64,000 nt of DNA from Hymenopus coronatus (lineage: Eukaryota; Arthropoda; Insecta; Mantodea; Hymenopodidae): positions 33,193,501 through 33,257,500 of the forward strand of contig CM060883.1 of assembly GCA_030762935.1 (NCBI GenBank). The letters run 5' to 3'. The notes beneath the pieces were generated by a model, which did no database searches, was not told the origin of the DNA, and saw only the letters and a program-made list of their open reading frames with translations. A program made the translations under genes and the position numbers. Below are positions 1 through 10,814 of this stretch, piece after piece (the first letter of the stretch is position 1; each line of letters starts with the position of its first letter).

Positions 1-572
1 TTAAACCTTTTAAAAGCTGGTTGCCATGCGGATGAAATCCATTTCTTTGTATTGCCAGGAGTTGACAAATTCCCGTATGTGAAAAGTAAGTACTATTTTA
101 AAGTTAAAACCAATAACAAAGATTATCTCAAGAATGGTCAATTCTACGAAAAAAAATGTATATGATATAAATTGTGTGTTTCAATGAGATCTACATATTT
201 TGTATAGTAATTTTTTGTCTATCTCTTACGGTTTACTAGTATGCGAAATCCAGCAAAATTCATTCAGAACATAGAGGTCTTCAGAGGCTATTCCCAGAAA
301 ATTCTAGATTTGCATTTCATTTGTCCTGTACATATGTTTAATTTACGATGTTTTAATCAAAATCGTTAGAATCATTTTCGAGAAAGTCAAAATTTTCGAA
401 AATTTTTTCCAAGTAAAGGGTAGTTTGGGATGAGGGGATTTTCCTCAAAACTTCGTGTCGCATCCTTAGAAGATACTAAACTTATGCACCAAGTTTGATA
501 TTTTACCGACTTTTCGTTTCTGAGTTATCGTGTTCACAGACACACACATACACAACGACCTTTTTCTAAAAA
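1..572 (+). mobile_element. Family A copy, 5' part outside the window
   Basis: The window opens inside a forward Family A copy, at the stretch reading TTTTAAAAGCTGGTTG. It keeps the internal order seen in other copies: TCTTACGGTTTA, the AGAGGCTATTCCCAGAAAAT block, TTTTAATCAAAATCGTTAG, and GTGTCGCATCC. It breaks off inside CCTTTTTCTAAAAAT, where the next copy begins. The break lies in an A-run, the usual Family A target, so the second copy probably inserted here and the 3' end of this one was lost. No protein is encoded. Confidence 0.85.
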
Positions 573-1377
573 TCTGAAGGGTTCCATTCACATGCCTTTC
601 TCTACATCTCTGTAACAAATTATTGTTAAAAAGCTAATGCTGCTATTTAGTACATGCTCATCGAAAAAAATTAGCAGAAATTGGCAGTAGAAGCAAAATA
701 AGGGAGTACCATGCGTTAAAGTGATAATCAAAAGCTGATTGCTAAGTGACTGAAGTTCCTTTGTTTGTATTGACACAAGTTGACAAATTTCTGTATGAGA
801 AAAGTATACGTTTTTTTAAAGGTGAAGTCATAATCAAGGAATACATAAAAACGATCAACAACACGAAAAAAAATGTATATAGCATAAATTGTGTGTTTTA
901 ACTTGCCCTACATTTTTTGTGGGCAGTGATGCAAAATTATATAAAATTCATCCAGAATAAAATAGTCTTCAGAGGATATTTGCAGAAAGTTTAAGATATA
1001 CATTTTATTTGTCAGGTAAATATTATCTTTAATACACGATATTTTAATCAAAATCGTTAAGAGCCATTTTTGAGAAAATCAAAATTTTCGATATTTTTTC
1101 CATGTAAAGGTTAATTTGGGGTGGGGGGATTTTCCTCAAAATCTTCGTGTCGCATCCTTGGAAGATACTAAACTTATATACCAAGTTTGGTATTTTACTG
1201 ACTTTTCGTTTTTGAGTTGTGTTCACATACACAGGACCTTTTTCTAAAAATACCTTTTTTGGATACAGTGGACCCTAAAATGTATAATTCCGGTGAAATC
1301 TCGGTATCGAATTTTTGGGGTGGAATGCAACACCTTCTCTAAACTTGTGTACATAGTACTTGTTGAAAAAGTAAAAA
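573..1377 (+). mobile_element. Family A, complete forward copy (about 0.8 kb)
   Basis: This copy shows the family layout. The 5' end reads TCTGAAGGGTTCCATTCAC and is followed by the subterminal CTTTCTCTAC, which is the inverse of the 3' GTAGAGAAAG. A conserved AT-rich core follows, then a short CA-rich tract near 1213-1235, then CCGGTGAAATCTCGGTATCG, and finally a decayed terminal palindrome around GTACATAGTAC ending AAAGTAAAAA. All six frames are broken by stops, so it is non-autonomous. The A-run on its left is shared with the interrupted upstream copy. Class is uncertain: Helitron/Helentron-like non-autonomous element or MITE. Confidence 0.85.
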
Positions 1378-1860
1378 TGTTCAGCTAAATAAATTGCAGT
1401 TTCAGACAGTCGTTACGGAGTACGACCCCAGTAGTATAAAATAAAAATTTCCTTTAGAAGCGTTGGGAATAATGCAACTCCATGTTCCTCTGAAAAAAAG
1501 TTTATTTTGCCGTCCATCGTTTTAAAGATGTAAGGAAATCAAGGTGGTAGTTTCTAGATTCAAGTCTTTGAAGTTATAGTGCACTCAGATTCTGCACAAT
1601 CCAGGCGAGTTGCATAATGAGACAGAGTCATTTAGGCGAGGAATTCAAGGGGAATGAAACGAACAATTGCTTTCTTCTTAGGCGATCTTTCTCTGGCCCC
1701 GTAGATAAGAAAAGCACAAGTGAAACGAGGGAAGGAAGGAAGAACAAAAATAAACAAGGTGGCGTAGAAGCCAGAGGCCATATACGAAGAAATTACTTTG
1801 AGAAAAAGGCGACGTCGTGGAATAGCTGCTAGCTTTTGATGCGAAAGGACCTCCAGCTAA
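1378..1860. other. Unassigned spacer
   Basis: I see no family resemblance to other parts of the window here and no convincing coding frame. The short open frames at 1617-1832 (+) and 1678-1896 (-) overlap on opposite strands, have no recognisable motif and are probably chance. Confidence 0.5.
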
Positions 1861-2805
1861 CAGTGTTAGTCGCACTCCGAGATAACACATGGCCAAGTGT
1901 CATTATTAAACACATATGGAGCAAAACTTCTTGCTACACAAGACCTCACTTGTTGACTAAGATACTGAGAATTTCCCAGGAGGAAAGAAAAGTGTCAGAC
2001 TTCACCAACTTCTGACGCAAAAACGGTCTGGATTGTATCAAATGGAATAGGCTAATACCAGCTGAGTTATACAGGGTGTTTCAATTATCTTGACATGGAT
2101 TAGTTTTGCAGAGCTGTTCTAAAGTATATTAGATTAATTTCCTGTAGCTCTTAAAGTCCATAGTGATCCCTGACAGCCAGCGCAGTCTCAGCTGATAAAG
2201 AGGTGTGTCTGCCTCTCTGCCAATAGATTCATACTACGTAAGCAATGATGTTATCCTTGTTGCAAGATGTAACCGACACTCTTCAATGCAGTTTTAGTTG
2301 CAGCCGAGTAATCCTAATGTAATTGTAAATATAAACAATGATAATGATAGTGATATCAGTGACTTTGACTTAAGAAACAGCAATGAAGATGATTTAGGAA
2401 AGGAGTCCCTACCCAGCGACCGAGAGGTTTGGTGCTGACGAAGTGGATCTCTCCCACTTAAAGTGGAGCATAGAGCATAGTTACGATGTTTCCTTCATTG
2501 GATTTGAATGTCTAGTTCGCGACTTCGCCGCTATGCGCCAAGAGGATGAGGGTTCGGTAAGTCGCCCACAGATGGTACTGTATGACGAAATCACGGCTCG
2601 CGGACGCGAAAAGGTGGAATTCTGCACAGAAACCTTATTCTTTCAAGATATGGGGTTCTTTTGCGTGCAAATAAACATTACACGACCACCCGCTTCAACT
2701 ACTTTCCGGAGAAAGCCATGCTAAGGACTTTTGCGTCCGAAAGTTTTGAACGTGCATTCTTGGGTTTTAGAGGCTAGCATTTTTTTAGAGTATTAACTAC
2801 CTGTG
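1861..2805. repeat. Unit 1 of a 947-bp direct tandem duplication
   Basis: The stretch beginning CAGTGTTAGTCGCACTCC recurs 947 bp downstream, and the two units stay alignable to their ends with scattered substitutions and small indels. The unit holds an acidic-codon stretch near 2335-2400 (NDNDSDISDFDL in translation) interrupted by stops, a terminus-like TACAGGGTGTTTCAA near 2069, and a minus-strand SINE-like body. The acidic stretch may be a relic of a transposase N-terminus, but I cannot name the family. Confidence 0.8.
2468..2790 (-). mobile_element. SINE-1b-like body (no tRNA head), unit 1
   Basis: Blocks such as GACTTCGCCGCTATGCGCC, CGCCCACAGATGG, TTCTTTCAAG and GGAGAAAGCCATGCTAAGG match the repeats at 3446, 27636 and 34705. 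The 27636 copy ends in a recognisable inverted tRNA-like head, so this body is read as the minus-strand interior of the same SINE group. It ends at TTTTAGAGGCTAGCA without the head. Confidence 0.65.
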
Positions 2806-2807
2806 TA

Positions 2808-3786
2808 ACAGTGTTACTCGCACTCCGAGATAACACATGGCCAAGTGTCATTATTAAACACATATGGAGCAAAACTTCTTGCAACACAAATCCTCACTTG
2901 TTGACTAAGATGCTGGGAATTTCCCAGGAGGAAAGAGAAGTGTCAAGACTGCACCAACTTCTGACGCAAAAACGGTCTGGATTGCATCAGATGGAATGGG
3001 CTAGTGCCAGCGTAAGTTAATGCAGGATGTTCCAAAGATATTCACATGAAGCCAGTGAGGGCAACTTTGCAGAGCTGCTCTAAAATATGTTAGTTAAATT
3101 AGGTCAATTTCCTGTAGCTCCTAAAGTCGGGGAGATCCATAATGATCCCCGTCAGCCAGCGCAGTCTCAGCTCATAAGAGGTGTGTCTGCCACTCTGCCA
3201 ATAGATTCTTGCTACGTCAGCAATGATGTCATCCTTGAAGCAAAATGTAACAAACATTTCTCAATGCAGTTTTATTTGGCGCCGAGTAATCCTAGTGTAA
3301 TTGTAAATATAAGCAATGATAATGATAGTGATAATGTCAGTGACTTTGACTTAAGAAACAGCAATGAAGATGATTTAGGAGAGGAGTATCTACCCAGCGA
3401 CCGAGAGGTTTGGTGCTGGCGAACTGGATCTCTCCCACTTTAAGTGGAGCATAGAGCATAGTTACGATGTTTCCTCCATTGGATTTGAATGTCTAGTTCG
3501 CGACTTCGCCGCTATGCGCCATGGTGATGAGGGATCGCTACGTCGTCCACAGATGGCACTGTAGGGCGAAAGCAGGACTTGCGAACGCGAAAAGGTGGTA
3601 TTCTGCAAAGAAACCTTCTTCTTTCAAGATATAGGGTTCTTTTGCGTGCAAATAAACATTACACGACCACGGCTTCACTTACTTTCCGGAGAAAGCCATG
3701 CTAAGGACTTTTGCGTCCGAAAGGTTTGAATGTGCATTCTTGGGTTTTAGAGGCTAGCATTTTTGAGAGTGTTAACTACCTGTTTA
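2808..3786. repeat. Unit 2 of the 947-bp tandem duplication
   Basis: This is the second copy of the upstream unit, starting CAGTGTTACTCGCACTCC. Its acidic stretch is open from 3087 to 3443 (118 codons, ending near SDREVWCWRTGSLPL), whereas unit 1 has stops in the matching region. The opening may be chance, since nothing upstream looks like a start context or a longer gene. The units differ at many positions, so the duplication is not recent. Confidence 0.8.
3446..3780 (-). mobile_element. SINE-1b-like body, unit 2
   Basis: This is the duplicated counterpart of the body at 2468-2790, with the same TTCGCCGCTATGCGCC, CCACAGATGGCACTG and TTTCCGGAGAAAGCCATG blocks. A further partial piece follows directly. 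Confidence 0.65.
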
Positions 3787-3788
3787 AC

Positions 3789-3905
3789 CTTCTTCTTTCA
3801 AGGTAACTGGGACCACCCTACCCTTCCGGAGAAAGCCATGCTAAGGACTTCTGCGTTCGAAAAAGTTAAACATGCAATCTTGAGTTTTAGAGGCTAGCAG
3901 TTTTT
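3789..3905 (-). mobile_element. SINE-1b-like fragment
   Basis: A third, shorter piece starts CCTTCTTCTTTCAAGG and repeats CTTCCGGAGAAAGCCATG and TTGAGTTTTAGAGGCTAGCA. It abuts unit 2 of the tandem duplication, suggesting either extra partial duplication or an independent truncated SINE. Confidence 0.6.
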
Positions 3906-3929
3906 TTTTATAGTGTTTAATGCCCACTT

Positions 3930-4100
3930 TTACTAACTGTGGTACCGCAGGCGATGACACTGATGATATATGGAATGAAGATATAACACTGGTGGAAGGT
4001 GATGGCGGGGGAAACCGAAGAATCCGGAGAAATTCCACCCCTGCTTCGCTTTGTCCACCACAAATCGAACCCGGGCCGTGTGAGAGGCGGGTAGTTCTTT
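3930..4100 (-). mobile_element. SINE-2 fragment, head degraded
   Basis: GCAGGCGATGACACTG, GGCGGGGGAAACCG and GTCCACCACAAATC match the SINE at 18588-18797 and, more loosely, those at 25257, 27385 and 58225. On the minus strand CCCGGGTTCGA resembles a pol III B box. The A-box half of the tRNA-like head is missing because the sequence joins another SINE tail at about 4100. Confidence 0.6.
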
Positions 4101-4235
4101 CCGGGTTTCTTGAGAAGGCGAATGTCTGGTAAGTTTAACCTCTGTGAACTCCCTGGCTCGTTTCATCCACTTCATTCATCGTCCAATATGGCCTTAAAGG
4201 TTAAAGGACGTTAAACTAGAAAATAAATAAATCAG
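4101..4235 (+). mobile_element. SINE-3 tail fused to a SINE-2 piece
   Basis: TTCATTCATCGTCC, AATATGGCC and GTTAAAGGACGTTAAACTA match the 3' part of the SINE at 11791-12040, in the same order. The upstream neighbour is a minus-strand SINE-2 fragment, so this is a junction of two SINE families. An A-rich AAATAAATAAAT tail follows. Confidence 0.6.
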
Positions 4236-4300
4236 TATTTGACACGCAGTCTGTGGAGGGTCGCGGTAAAGTATTGTACAAATGAACTATTTAAACACTT

Positions 4301-5410
4301 TTTACTTTCTCTACACGTATTATGTACATAATTATAGAAAATATATTGTATGCCACTCAAAAATATAATACCGAAACTTCATAGAAAATATGTTTTGAGG
4401 TCCCCGAGTCCAAAAAAAAAAAATATTTTTTAGAAAAATAGTCCATGTGTGTCTGTGTATGAACATCGTGACTCAAATAAGTCGCCCTCCGTGGTGTAAT
4501 GGTTAGTATGCTGACTTCATATACCCAAGGTCGCGGGTTCAAACCCGGCGGAGGACGATGGATTTTTTCGGGTGTAAAAATCCTCAGCATGACTTCCTTC
4601 GGAAGCGAAGTAAAGCCGTGGGTCCCGTGTCGTAGATTTACGGCACGTAAAAGAACCTGAAGCCTGATAGAGAGGTCTCTGAGCAGAATTAAGCGGTCTT
4701 TCACGCCCAATTTAGAATGAGACGCTGAGAACCACAGTAGTTAAAGAGCGTCCATAAATAACACGCCATTTTACATGGTAACTCAAAAACAAAAATACGC
4801 TAAATATCAAATTTGTATTTTAAGTTCAGTATTTCCTAAGGATGCGACACGAAGCTTTTCAAGAAAATTTCCATCCAAAATACCCTTTACATAGAAAAGT
4901 TTTCGAAAACTGTATCTTTCTGAACACTGGCACTAATGACTGATTAAAATATAGTATATTATACATATGTATTTGATAAATAAAATGTATATCTTAACTT
5001 TTCTGGGAATAATTTCTGAAGACGTCTTTATTCTGGAAGAATTTTGCATAACGGGTAAACCGTAAGCGATAGACTAAAAGTTACTGCACAAAAAATGTAG
5101 ATATCGTTAAAGCATACAATTTATGCCATATACCTTTTAAGCTAACCGTTAATCGTTTGTTTTTAGTTTCCATTTTAAAAATATGTTTACAGAAGTCATT
5201 CGTGTTCTTTTGTTATAGTCCTGGCCAAGAAAAGAGAACAGAACCTCAACTAGTATATTCTCTTAATTCCGTTCTACTTCTGAGTAAATAAACGACCATT
5301 CCTGCTAATGCTTAGCTCGATTAGCATGAAATAGAAAGAGAAATAATCTTTTGTAAGAAGTTTGTTTTTAGAATAGATAGAGACAGCCATGCAAATGAAA
5401 CACACCAGAT
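4301..5410 (-). mobile_element. Family A, complete reverse copy split by a SINE
   Basis: The copy starts with the inverted terminal palindrome (TTTACTTTCTCTACACG with ATGTACAT) and ends at GAAACACACCAGA. Removing the 300-bp SINE leaves about 810 bp, the usual full length. The parts rejoin at ACTCAAAAAC, which in intact reverse copies reads AACTCAAAAACGAAAAG. Confidence 0.85.
4481..4780 (+). mobile_element. SINE-1, tRNA-derived, full length
   Basis: The head GCCCTCCGTGGTGTAATGG is followed by an A-box-like GTGGTGTAATGG and a B-box GGTTCAAACC, spaced as in a tRNA gene, then the arm GGCGGAGG that pairs with CCTCCG. The tRNA-unrelated body carries CTTCCTTCGGAAG, GTGTCGTAGATTTACGGCAC and TCCATAAATAACACG. 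It is flanked by ACTCAAATAA (4471-4480) and ACTCAAAAAC (4781-4790), a 10-bp target duplication with two mismatches. It would be transcribed by RNA polymerase III from its internal promoter and moved by a LINE. Confidence 0.88.
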
Positions 5411-5505
5411 TTTGTACTAATCCTTATCTCTAAAGCTAAAACAGAAACTATACAATTAAAACTCATTTAAATGGAATATAATACATGTGCTAATTAATTT
5501 AAAAT

Positions 5506-6257
5506 TCTGATCTGATCCATTCGCACGATTTTCTTTGTTATAAATCATTGTTAAAAAGCATGTTCTTCTATCTGCTTCATGCTAATCGATATTAACATTA
5601 GCAGAAATTGTCTTCATCACTTTCTTCCTTGCAAGTAGAATGAAAATAAGGGAAAACACTACGCTAAAGCGTTAGTCAAATCTTTTAAAAGCTGGTTGTC
5701 ATGCGGTTGAAATTCGTTTCTTTGCATGACCAGGAGTTGATAAATTTCTGTTGAGAAAAGTATTTTAAAACTGAAACCAATAACAAGAAACTTATCGGAA
5801 ATGGTCAATTCCACGATAAAAATGGATGACATAAATTGTGTGTTTTAAGGAGCTGTACACTTTTTGTGTAGTAAGTTTGTTTATTTCTTACGGTTTACCA
5901 GTTGCGAAAAATTCAACAAAATTAATCCAAAATGAACAGGTTTTTAGAGGCTACCGCCATAAAATTCAAGACATACATTTTATTTGTCAAGATAATACAT
6001 TAAACTATGGAATTTTAACTAAAATCGTTAGCCATTTTTGAGGAAATCAACATTTTCAAAAATGTTCCATGTAAAGGATAGTTTGGTGTGGGGAGATTTT
6101 TTCTCAAAATCTTTGTGTCGGACCCTTGGATGATACTAAGCTTTTGAGTTATCGTGTTCACAGATTCCTTTTTGGATGTAGGGGATCCTAATCGACTTTT
6201 TGAGTGTAGTGCAATACCTTCTCTACCTATGTACTAGGTACTATGTAGAGAAAGTAA
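5506..6257 (+). mobile_element. Family A, complete but diverged forward copy
   Basis: It begins TCTGATCTGATCCATTCGCACG and ends CTATGTAGAGAAAGTAA. It lacks the CA-rich tract and part of the 3' region, and carries the older form of the internal hairpin (GCTAATCG...ACATTAGC). Confidence 0.8.
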
Positions 6258-6764
6258 GCATTCTTTAAATATCCATTATGCATTGCCTCGGCTCTGATAA
6301 CGAGCGTAGGCCTGCAGTATAGAATATCGTGTGACTATTACCCCATCAGTTTTAGCAAATGGAGCCGAAGTGCAATAGGTATGTCTTGATTAGTGCAGTG
6401 TGGATGTTATATCAGATAAATTCTTTCAGGAAAGCGAACTTTACTGAGAGTGTTGAAGTTGTTTTATTTTACAGCATGCTCCAGTAGTTTCTGCAGCAAG
6501 ACTGAAAGAGCTTTTCTGTGTACTCCACAGAACCGCCGATGTTTCTCTTTTGCTATTCCTCTTGTGAACACTTTGAAAAGTCATCGTCGAAAGGAAATGC
6601 ACGCTTTTGCAATTACTCACTAAAGAAATAAAAGTGCACATTTACTTCTGTGCGATTCTGAGTTTACTTATTGATACTGTATCATCAGACTTCTCCCTTT
6701 ACTCACTACGCCCTCACCAAGGTACCTCCGATAGGCTTAAATAAAAGACAAGTTCATAGAGAAC
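6258..6764. other. Unassigned spacer
   Basis: No repeat of this window and no recognisable coding motif were found. The 66-codon minus-strand frame at 6441-6641 is not supported by any motif. Confidence 0.5.
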
Positions 6765-7062
6765 AATTATTTTATTACTACAAGTTTTGTACACTTATGC
6801 CGCCAATGCCTCCTAGCCACGTCTTCAGTTCAGGGAAAAGGTGAAAGTCGCTGGGCACCAAGAATGTCCCATCGAAATTGTTCAAGGAGCCAATGAGTTG
6901 TGCCGGCAGTGTGTGGATGAGGGTTGTCATGGATCAACACAATTCCTGAAGTCAGCATTCCTCTTTATTTGATTTGAATGGTTCTCCGCAAACCTCGTAA
7001 AGTTTCACAATAAACAGCTGCATTGATAGTTGCTCTGGGCTGCATCATTGGCGGCAACATTT
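6765..7062 (-). pseudogene. Mariner transposase relic (C-terminal catalytic part)
   Basis: Read on the minus strand from 7062, the sequence gives INAAVYCETLRGLRRTIQ, an in-frame stop, then RGMLTSGIVLIHDNPHPHTA. This is the mariner stretch that carries the second catalytic Asp in the HDN motif. After QFRWDI the frame is lost across a small deletion and continues in another frame as VPSDFHLFPELKTWLGG, which carries the third catalytic Asp. The DNA-binding half is absent. One stop plus one frameshift mean it cannot make active enzyme. No matching terminal inverted repeats were identified, so its full extent is unknown. Confidence 0.8.
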
Positions 7063-7280
7063 TTTGAAGCGGGTATTGCAAAGCTTGTGCACAAGTACGA
7101 TAAATGTCTCAATCTTTTCGGTGGTTATGTTGAAAAGTAACCATAAGTGTGCAAAACTTTTAGTAACAAAATCATTGTTTTCTATGCACTTGTCTTTTAT
7201 TTATAGCCTATCGCAGTTTGAAAAAAAAAAAAGGCCCTCGTTTTAAGAACCAGTAACAAATAACGCAAAGGTGGCATTGT

Positions 7281-7552
7281 AACGAAATGAAATGGAGTTT
7301 TATTTATGGGCGTTCTATAACTGCTGTGGTTCTCAGCGTCTCATTCCATACTGGGCGTGAGAGACTGCTTAATTTTGCTCAGAGGCCTCTTTATCAGGCT
7401 TGAAAATCTACGACACGGAACCACGGGCTTTACTTCCCTTCCGAAGGAAGTCATGCTAAGTATGTATACGCCCGAAAAAGTTCATCGTTGATTTGAATCC
7501 GCGACCTTGGATGTATGAAGTTAGCATGGTAACCATTACACAACGGAGGGCG
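7281..7552 (-). mobile_element. SINE-1, reverse copy
   Basis: This is the reverse complement of the SINE at 4481: CTCTTTATCAGGCTTG, CTACGACACGG, CCTTCCGAAGGAAGTCATG, then the inverted head ending CATTACACAACGGAGGGCGAC. The B box is weak (GATTTGAATCC). Flanks CATTGTAACGA and CATTATTAAGA could be a decayed target duplication. Confidence 0.8.
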
Positions 7553-7971
7553 ACTACATTATTAAGATTACCTTCATGTAAAGAGTTACTGAAGTAATGG
7601 AGACATGCAGTAAATATTTGCCCTTTAACGTTATTGGAAACTGCTACATGTCACAGTCATCGCATTGAAACTTGTACAGTATTGGTATCTTTCACGGCGC
7701 TTCATTTGTATGTGTTCAATTTTTACAATATTTTTTTAGAACAGGATGAACCTGTGTTTAAAGTTTGGAATTGAGGTGTGGGCGGCTGGAAACCAACCGT
7801 CGCTGTTGCAAAGTCTTCCACTTACTGTTCCCTTAAATGAGGCGCGACTCTCAACTTGCAAGCAAGTGTCTCCAGGAAACAGATGTTACTACGTTGCCTC
7901 TCGCACCCTAGTAGAGCATCATCTTTTGTTTGTTAATGGTTATTGCACAGTGGTAAAGGGCAATCATGTTT
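7553..7971. other. Unassigned spacer
   Basis: I recognise no repeat or gene here. An open frame starts at 7746 and runs into the Family A copy, which argues against its being real. Confidence 0.45.
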
Positions 7972-8718
7972 TGGAGAAAATTATACACGTAGGTACTATG
8001 CACGTATTTTATAGAGAAAGTATTCCACCCAAAAATTCAATGTTGACATTTCGCTGGTAATGTATCTTTTGAGATCCCCTGAATCCAAAGAGAGCATTTT
8101 TACAAAACTGTGCGCGCCAAGGGGGGGGGGGGCACATAGCTAAAAACTAAACCAGCGTTAAACACCAAACTTTGTATATTTTAAATTTAGTATTTTCCAA
8201 GAATGCAATAGGAATTACCCTTTACATGGACAAACGTTTAAAAAGTGTGTTTCTCTAAAAAATGGTTTTAACCTTTTCGATTAAAATATCGTATATTAGA
8301 GACATTTACATCACAAGTGAAATGCATATCCTGAATTTTCTGGGAATAGCATTGAAGTCCTGTTTATTCTGTATGAGTTTTGCTAAATTTTGCATAATTA
8401 GTAAACCGTAATAAATAGACAAAACTTTGGCATAGCGCATTCCTTTAGTTCCTTCCTACTTATAAGGAACTAGGTAATAAGGACATTCTGCTAATGTTTA
8501 TCTCGATTAGCATTGTGTAGAAAGAAGAATAATCTTTCGGGCGAAGTTACTTTTAGAGCAGCTAGAGAAAGTCATGTGAGTGTAACATTTCAGATTGTTT
8601 TTCCTTATTCAAGGGACCCTAGTGCATGTATTTTTCGTAAAAGTTTGATACTGAATTGTTTGGATGGAATGCAATGCCTTCCCAACTTATGTACTATGAA
8701 CTAAGTTGAGAAAGTAAT
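7972..8718 (-). mobile_element. Family A reverse copy with an extra inverted end
   Basis: A reverse copy with internal deletions runs from about 7972 to 8594 and contains a G10 run near 8121. It is followed within about 10 bp by a forward Family A 3' tail (8605-8718) that includes AAGGGACCCT, GGATGGAATGCAATGCC and a decayed palindrome ending GAGAAAGTAA. The whole is therefore flanked by roughly 110-bp inverted ends, mirroring the arrangement at 14155 and 25231. Confidence 0.75.
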
Positions 8719-8980
8719 AAGGGTATTGTATGTTTGAGCTTTTTAACCTCCACCCGACAATATTCCAAATTCTGGAAACGCTGCATCTATCAGCGGTGAA
8801 AGAATGATCGAAATGGTTGAGTAATTAAATAAAGTATGTCTTCCGCGAAAGGACGCCTTGGCAGTAGATTAAACGAGACGTTTTGTTCGCAAACGACATC
8901 CTCGTACGGAGACATGTTTTATTTATTTGATCACACCGACCACCGACCGTAAAATTCTACGATCTTGCTCCGTTGAATAA
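8719..8980. other. Unassigned spacer
   Basis: There is no recognisable repeat, RNA gene or coding motif in this stretch. Confidence 0.45.
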
Positions 8981-9078
8981 TTTTACTCTCTACGATATAC
9001 CCAGTAGATAGAGAATTGCATTCCACTAACATATTTGATACCGAGATTTCACCAGAAATGTTTTTGGGACTACAGAAT
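8981..9078 (-). mobile_element. Family A fragment (reverse 5' arm only)
   Basis: TTTTACTCTCTAC, a degraded palindrome, then GATACCGAGATTTCACC match the first 100 bp of reverse copies. It stops before the A-run, and a complete reverse copy starts 13 bp later. Confidence 0.7.
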
Positions 9079-9090
9079 AAAGGAAGACAT

Positions 9091-9940
9091 TTTTACTTTC
9101 TCTATATAGTGTATAGAGAATGTATTGCAGTCCACCAAAAAATTCGATACCGAGATTTCACCGGAAATACATGTTTTAGGACCCCCTGTATCCAAAAAAA
9201 GCATTTTCAGAAAAAGATCCGCGCGTGTGTGTGTGTGTGTGTCCGTGTGTCTGTGAAAACGATAACTCAAAAACGAAAAGTCGGTAAAATACCAAACTTG
9301 GTATTTAAGTTTAGTATCTTCCAGGGATGCGACACGAAGATTTTGAGAAAAATCCCCCCACCCTAAACTACCCTTTACATGGAACTTTTTTCGAAAATTT
9401 TGATTTTCTAAAAAATGGCTCTAAAGATTTTGATTAAAATATCATATATTAAAGATATTTACCTGACAAATAAAATGTATATTTTGAATTTTCCGGGAAT
9501 AGCCTCTGAAGACTACTTTGTTCTGGATGAATTCTGCATAACTACTAAACCGTAAGAGATGGACAAAAACTTAACACACAAAAAATGTAGAGCACGTTAA
9601 AACATACAATTTATGCTATATACATTTTTTTCGTGGAGTTGATCATTTTTGAGATATTCCTTTTTCTTGGTTTCAGTTTTGAAAAACTTATACTTTTCTC
9701 ATACAGGAATTTGTCAACTGCTGTCCACACAAACAAAGGAACATCACTCACATAGCAACCAGCTTTTGGCTGTCACTTTAACATATGGTACTCCCTTACT
9801 TCGCTTGTATTTACAATAAAGCAAGGAATAAGACTATTTCTACTATTTTCCTCGATTAACATGAAATAAATAAAAGATAAGCTTATTAATAATTTTTTAC
9901 AGAGAGATAGAGAAACTCATGTGAATGGAACACATCAGAT
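9091..9940 (-). mobile_element. Family A, complete reverse copy
   Basis: It begins TTTTACTTTCTCTATATAG and ends GTGAATGGAACACATCAGA. It has a (GT)n tract near 9226-9242 and the internal palindrome AAACTTGGTATTT. A second reverse copy follows with only TTTT between them. The open frame 9016-9366 falls across its 5' end and is a shadow. Confidence 0.88.
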
Positions 9941-10793
9941 TTTTACTTTCTCTATACCTATTATGTATATAGTGTATAGAGAAGGTATTGCACTCCACCA
10001 AAAAATTCGATACCGAGATTTCACCGGAAATATATCTTTTAGGGTCCCCTGTATTAAAAAAAAAAGTATTTTCAGAAAAAGGCCCGTGCGTGTGTGTCCG
10101 TGTGACTGTGAACACGATAACTCAAAAACGAAAAGTCGGTAAAATGCCAAACTTGATATTTAAGTTTAGTACCTTGCAGAGATGCGACGCGAAGATTTTG
10201 AGTAAAATCCCCCCCCACCCCAAACTACCCTTTACATGGAACTTTTTTCGAATATTTTGATTTTCTCAAAAATGGCTCTAACGATTTTGATTAAAAGATC
10301 GTATATTAAAGATATTTACCTGGCAAATAAAATATATATTTTGAATTTTCTGGGAATAGCTTCTGAAGACTACTTTATTCTAGGTCAATTTTACGAAATT
10401 TTGCATAACTGAGAAACCGTAAGAGATGGACAAAAACTTACCACACAACAAATGTAGAGCACCTTAAAATACACAATATATGTTATATACATTTTTTTCG
10501 TGCAGTTGATTGTTTTTGAGATATTCCTTGTTTTTTGTTTCAGCTATAAAAAACTAATACTTTTCTCATATAGGACTTTGTGAACTCGTGTCCATACAAA
10601 CAAAGGAACTTCATTTACATAGCAACCAGGTTTTCACTATCACTTTAACCCATGGTACTTCCTTATTTCGCTTCTACTAACAAGGAAGCAAGTAATAAGA
10701 CTATTTCTGTTAATTTTTTCTCGATTAGATGAAGTAAGTAGAATAATTTGTTACAGAGATGTAGAGAAAGTCATATAAATGGAAAACATCAGA
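9941..10793 (-). mobile_element. Family A, complete reverse copy, tandem to the previous one
   Basis: It starts TTTTACTTTCTCTATACC at the exact end of the upstream copy and ends ATGGAAAACATCAGA. The two head-to-tail copies differ at many positions. This fits insertion of one into the terminal A/T-run of the other better than a fresh duplication. Confidence 0.88.
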
Positions 10794-10814
10794 TTTTTAT
10801 AAAAACTCCGTGTA

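Noticed and set aside
2443..2724. 93-codon open frame as a gene
   Set aside because: It lies in a SINE-like body whose other copies do not keep the frame.
4481..4560. Functional tRNA gene
   Set aside because: The tRNA-like stretch is the head of a roughly 300-bp SINE with a target duplication and recurs with the same body elsewhere.
9016..9366. 116-codon open frame as a gene
   Set aside because: It crosses the ends of two Family A copies and includes the (GT)n tract. It is a chance reading of repeat DNA.
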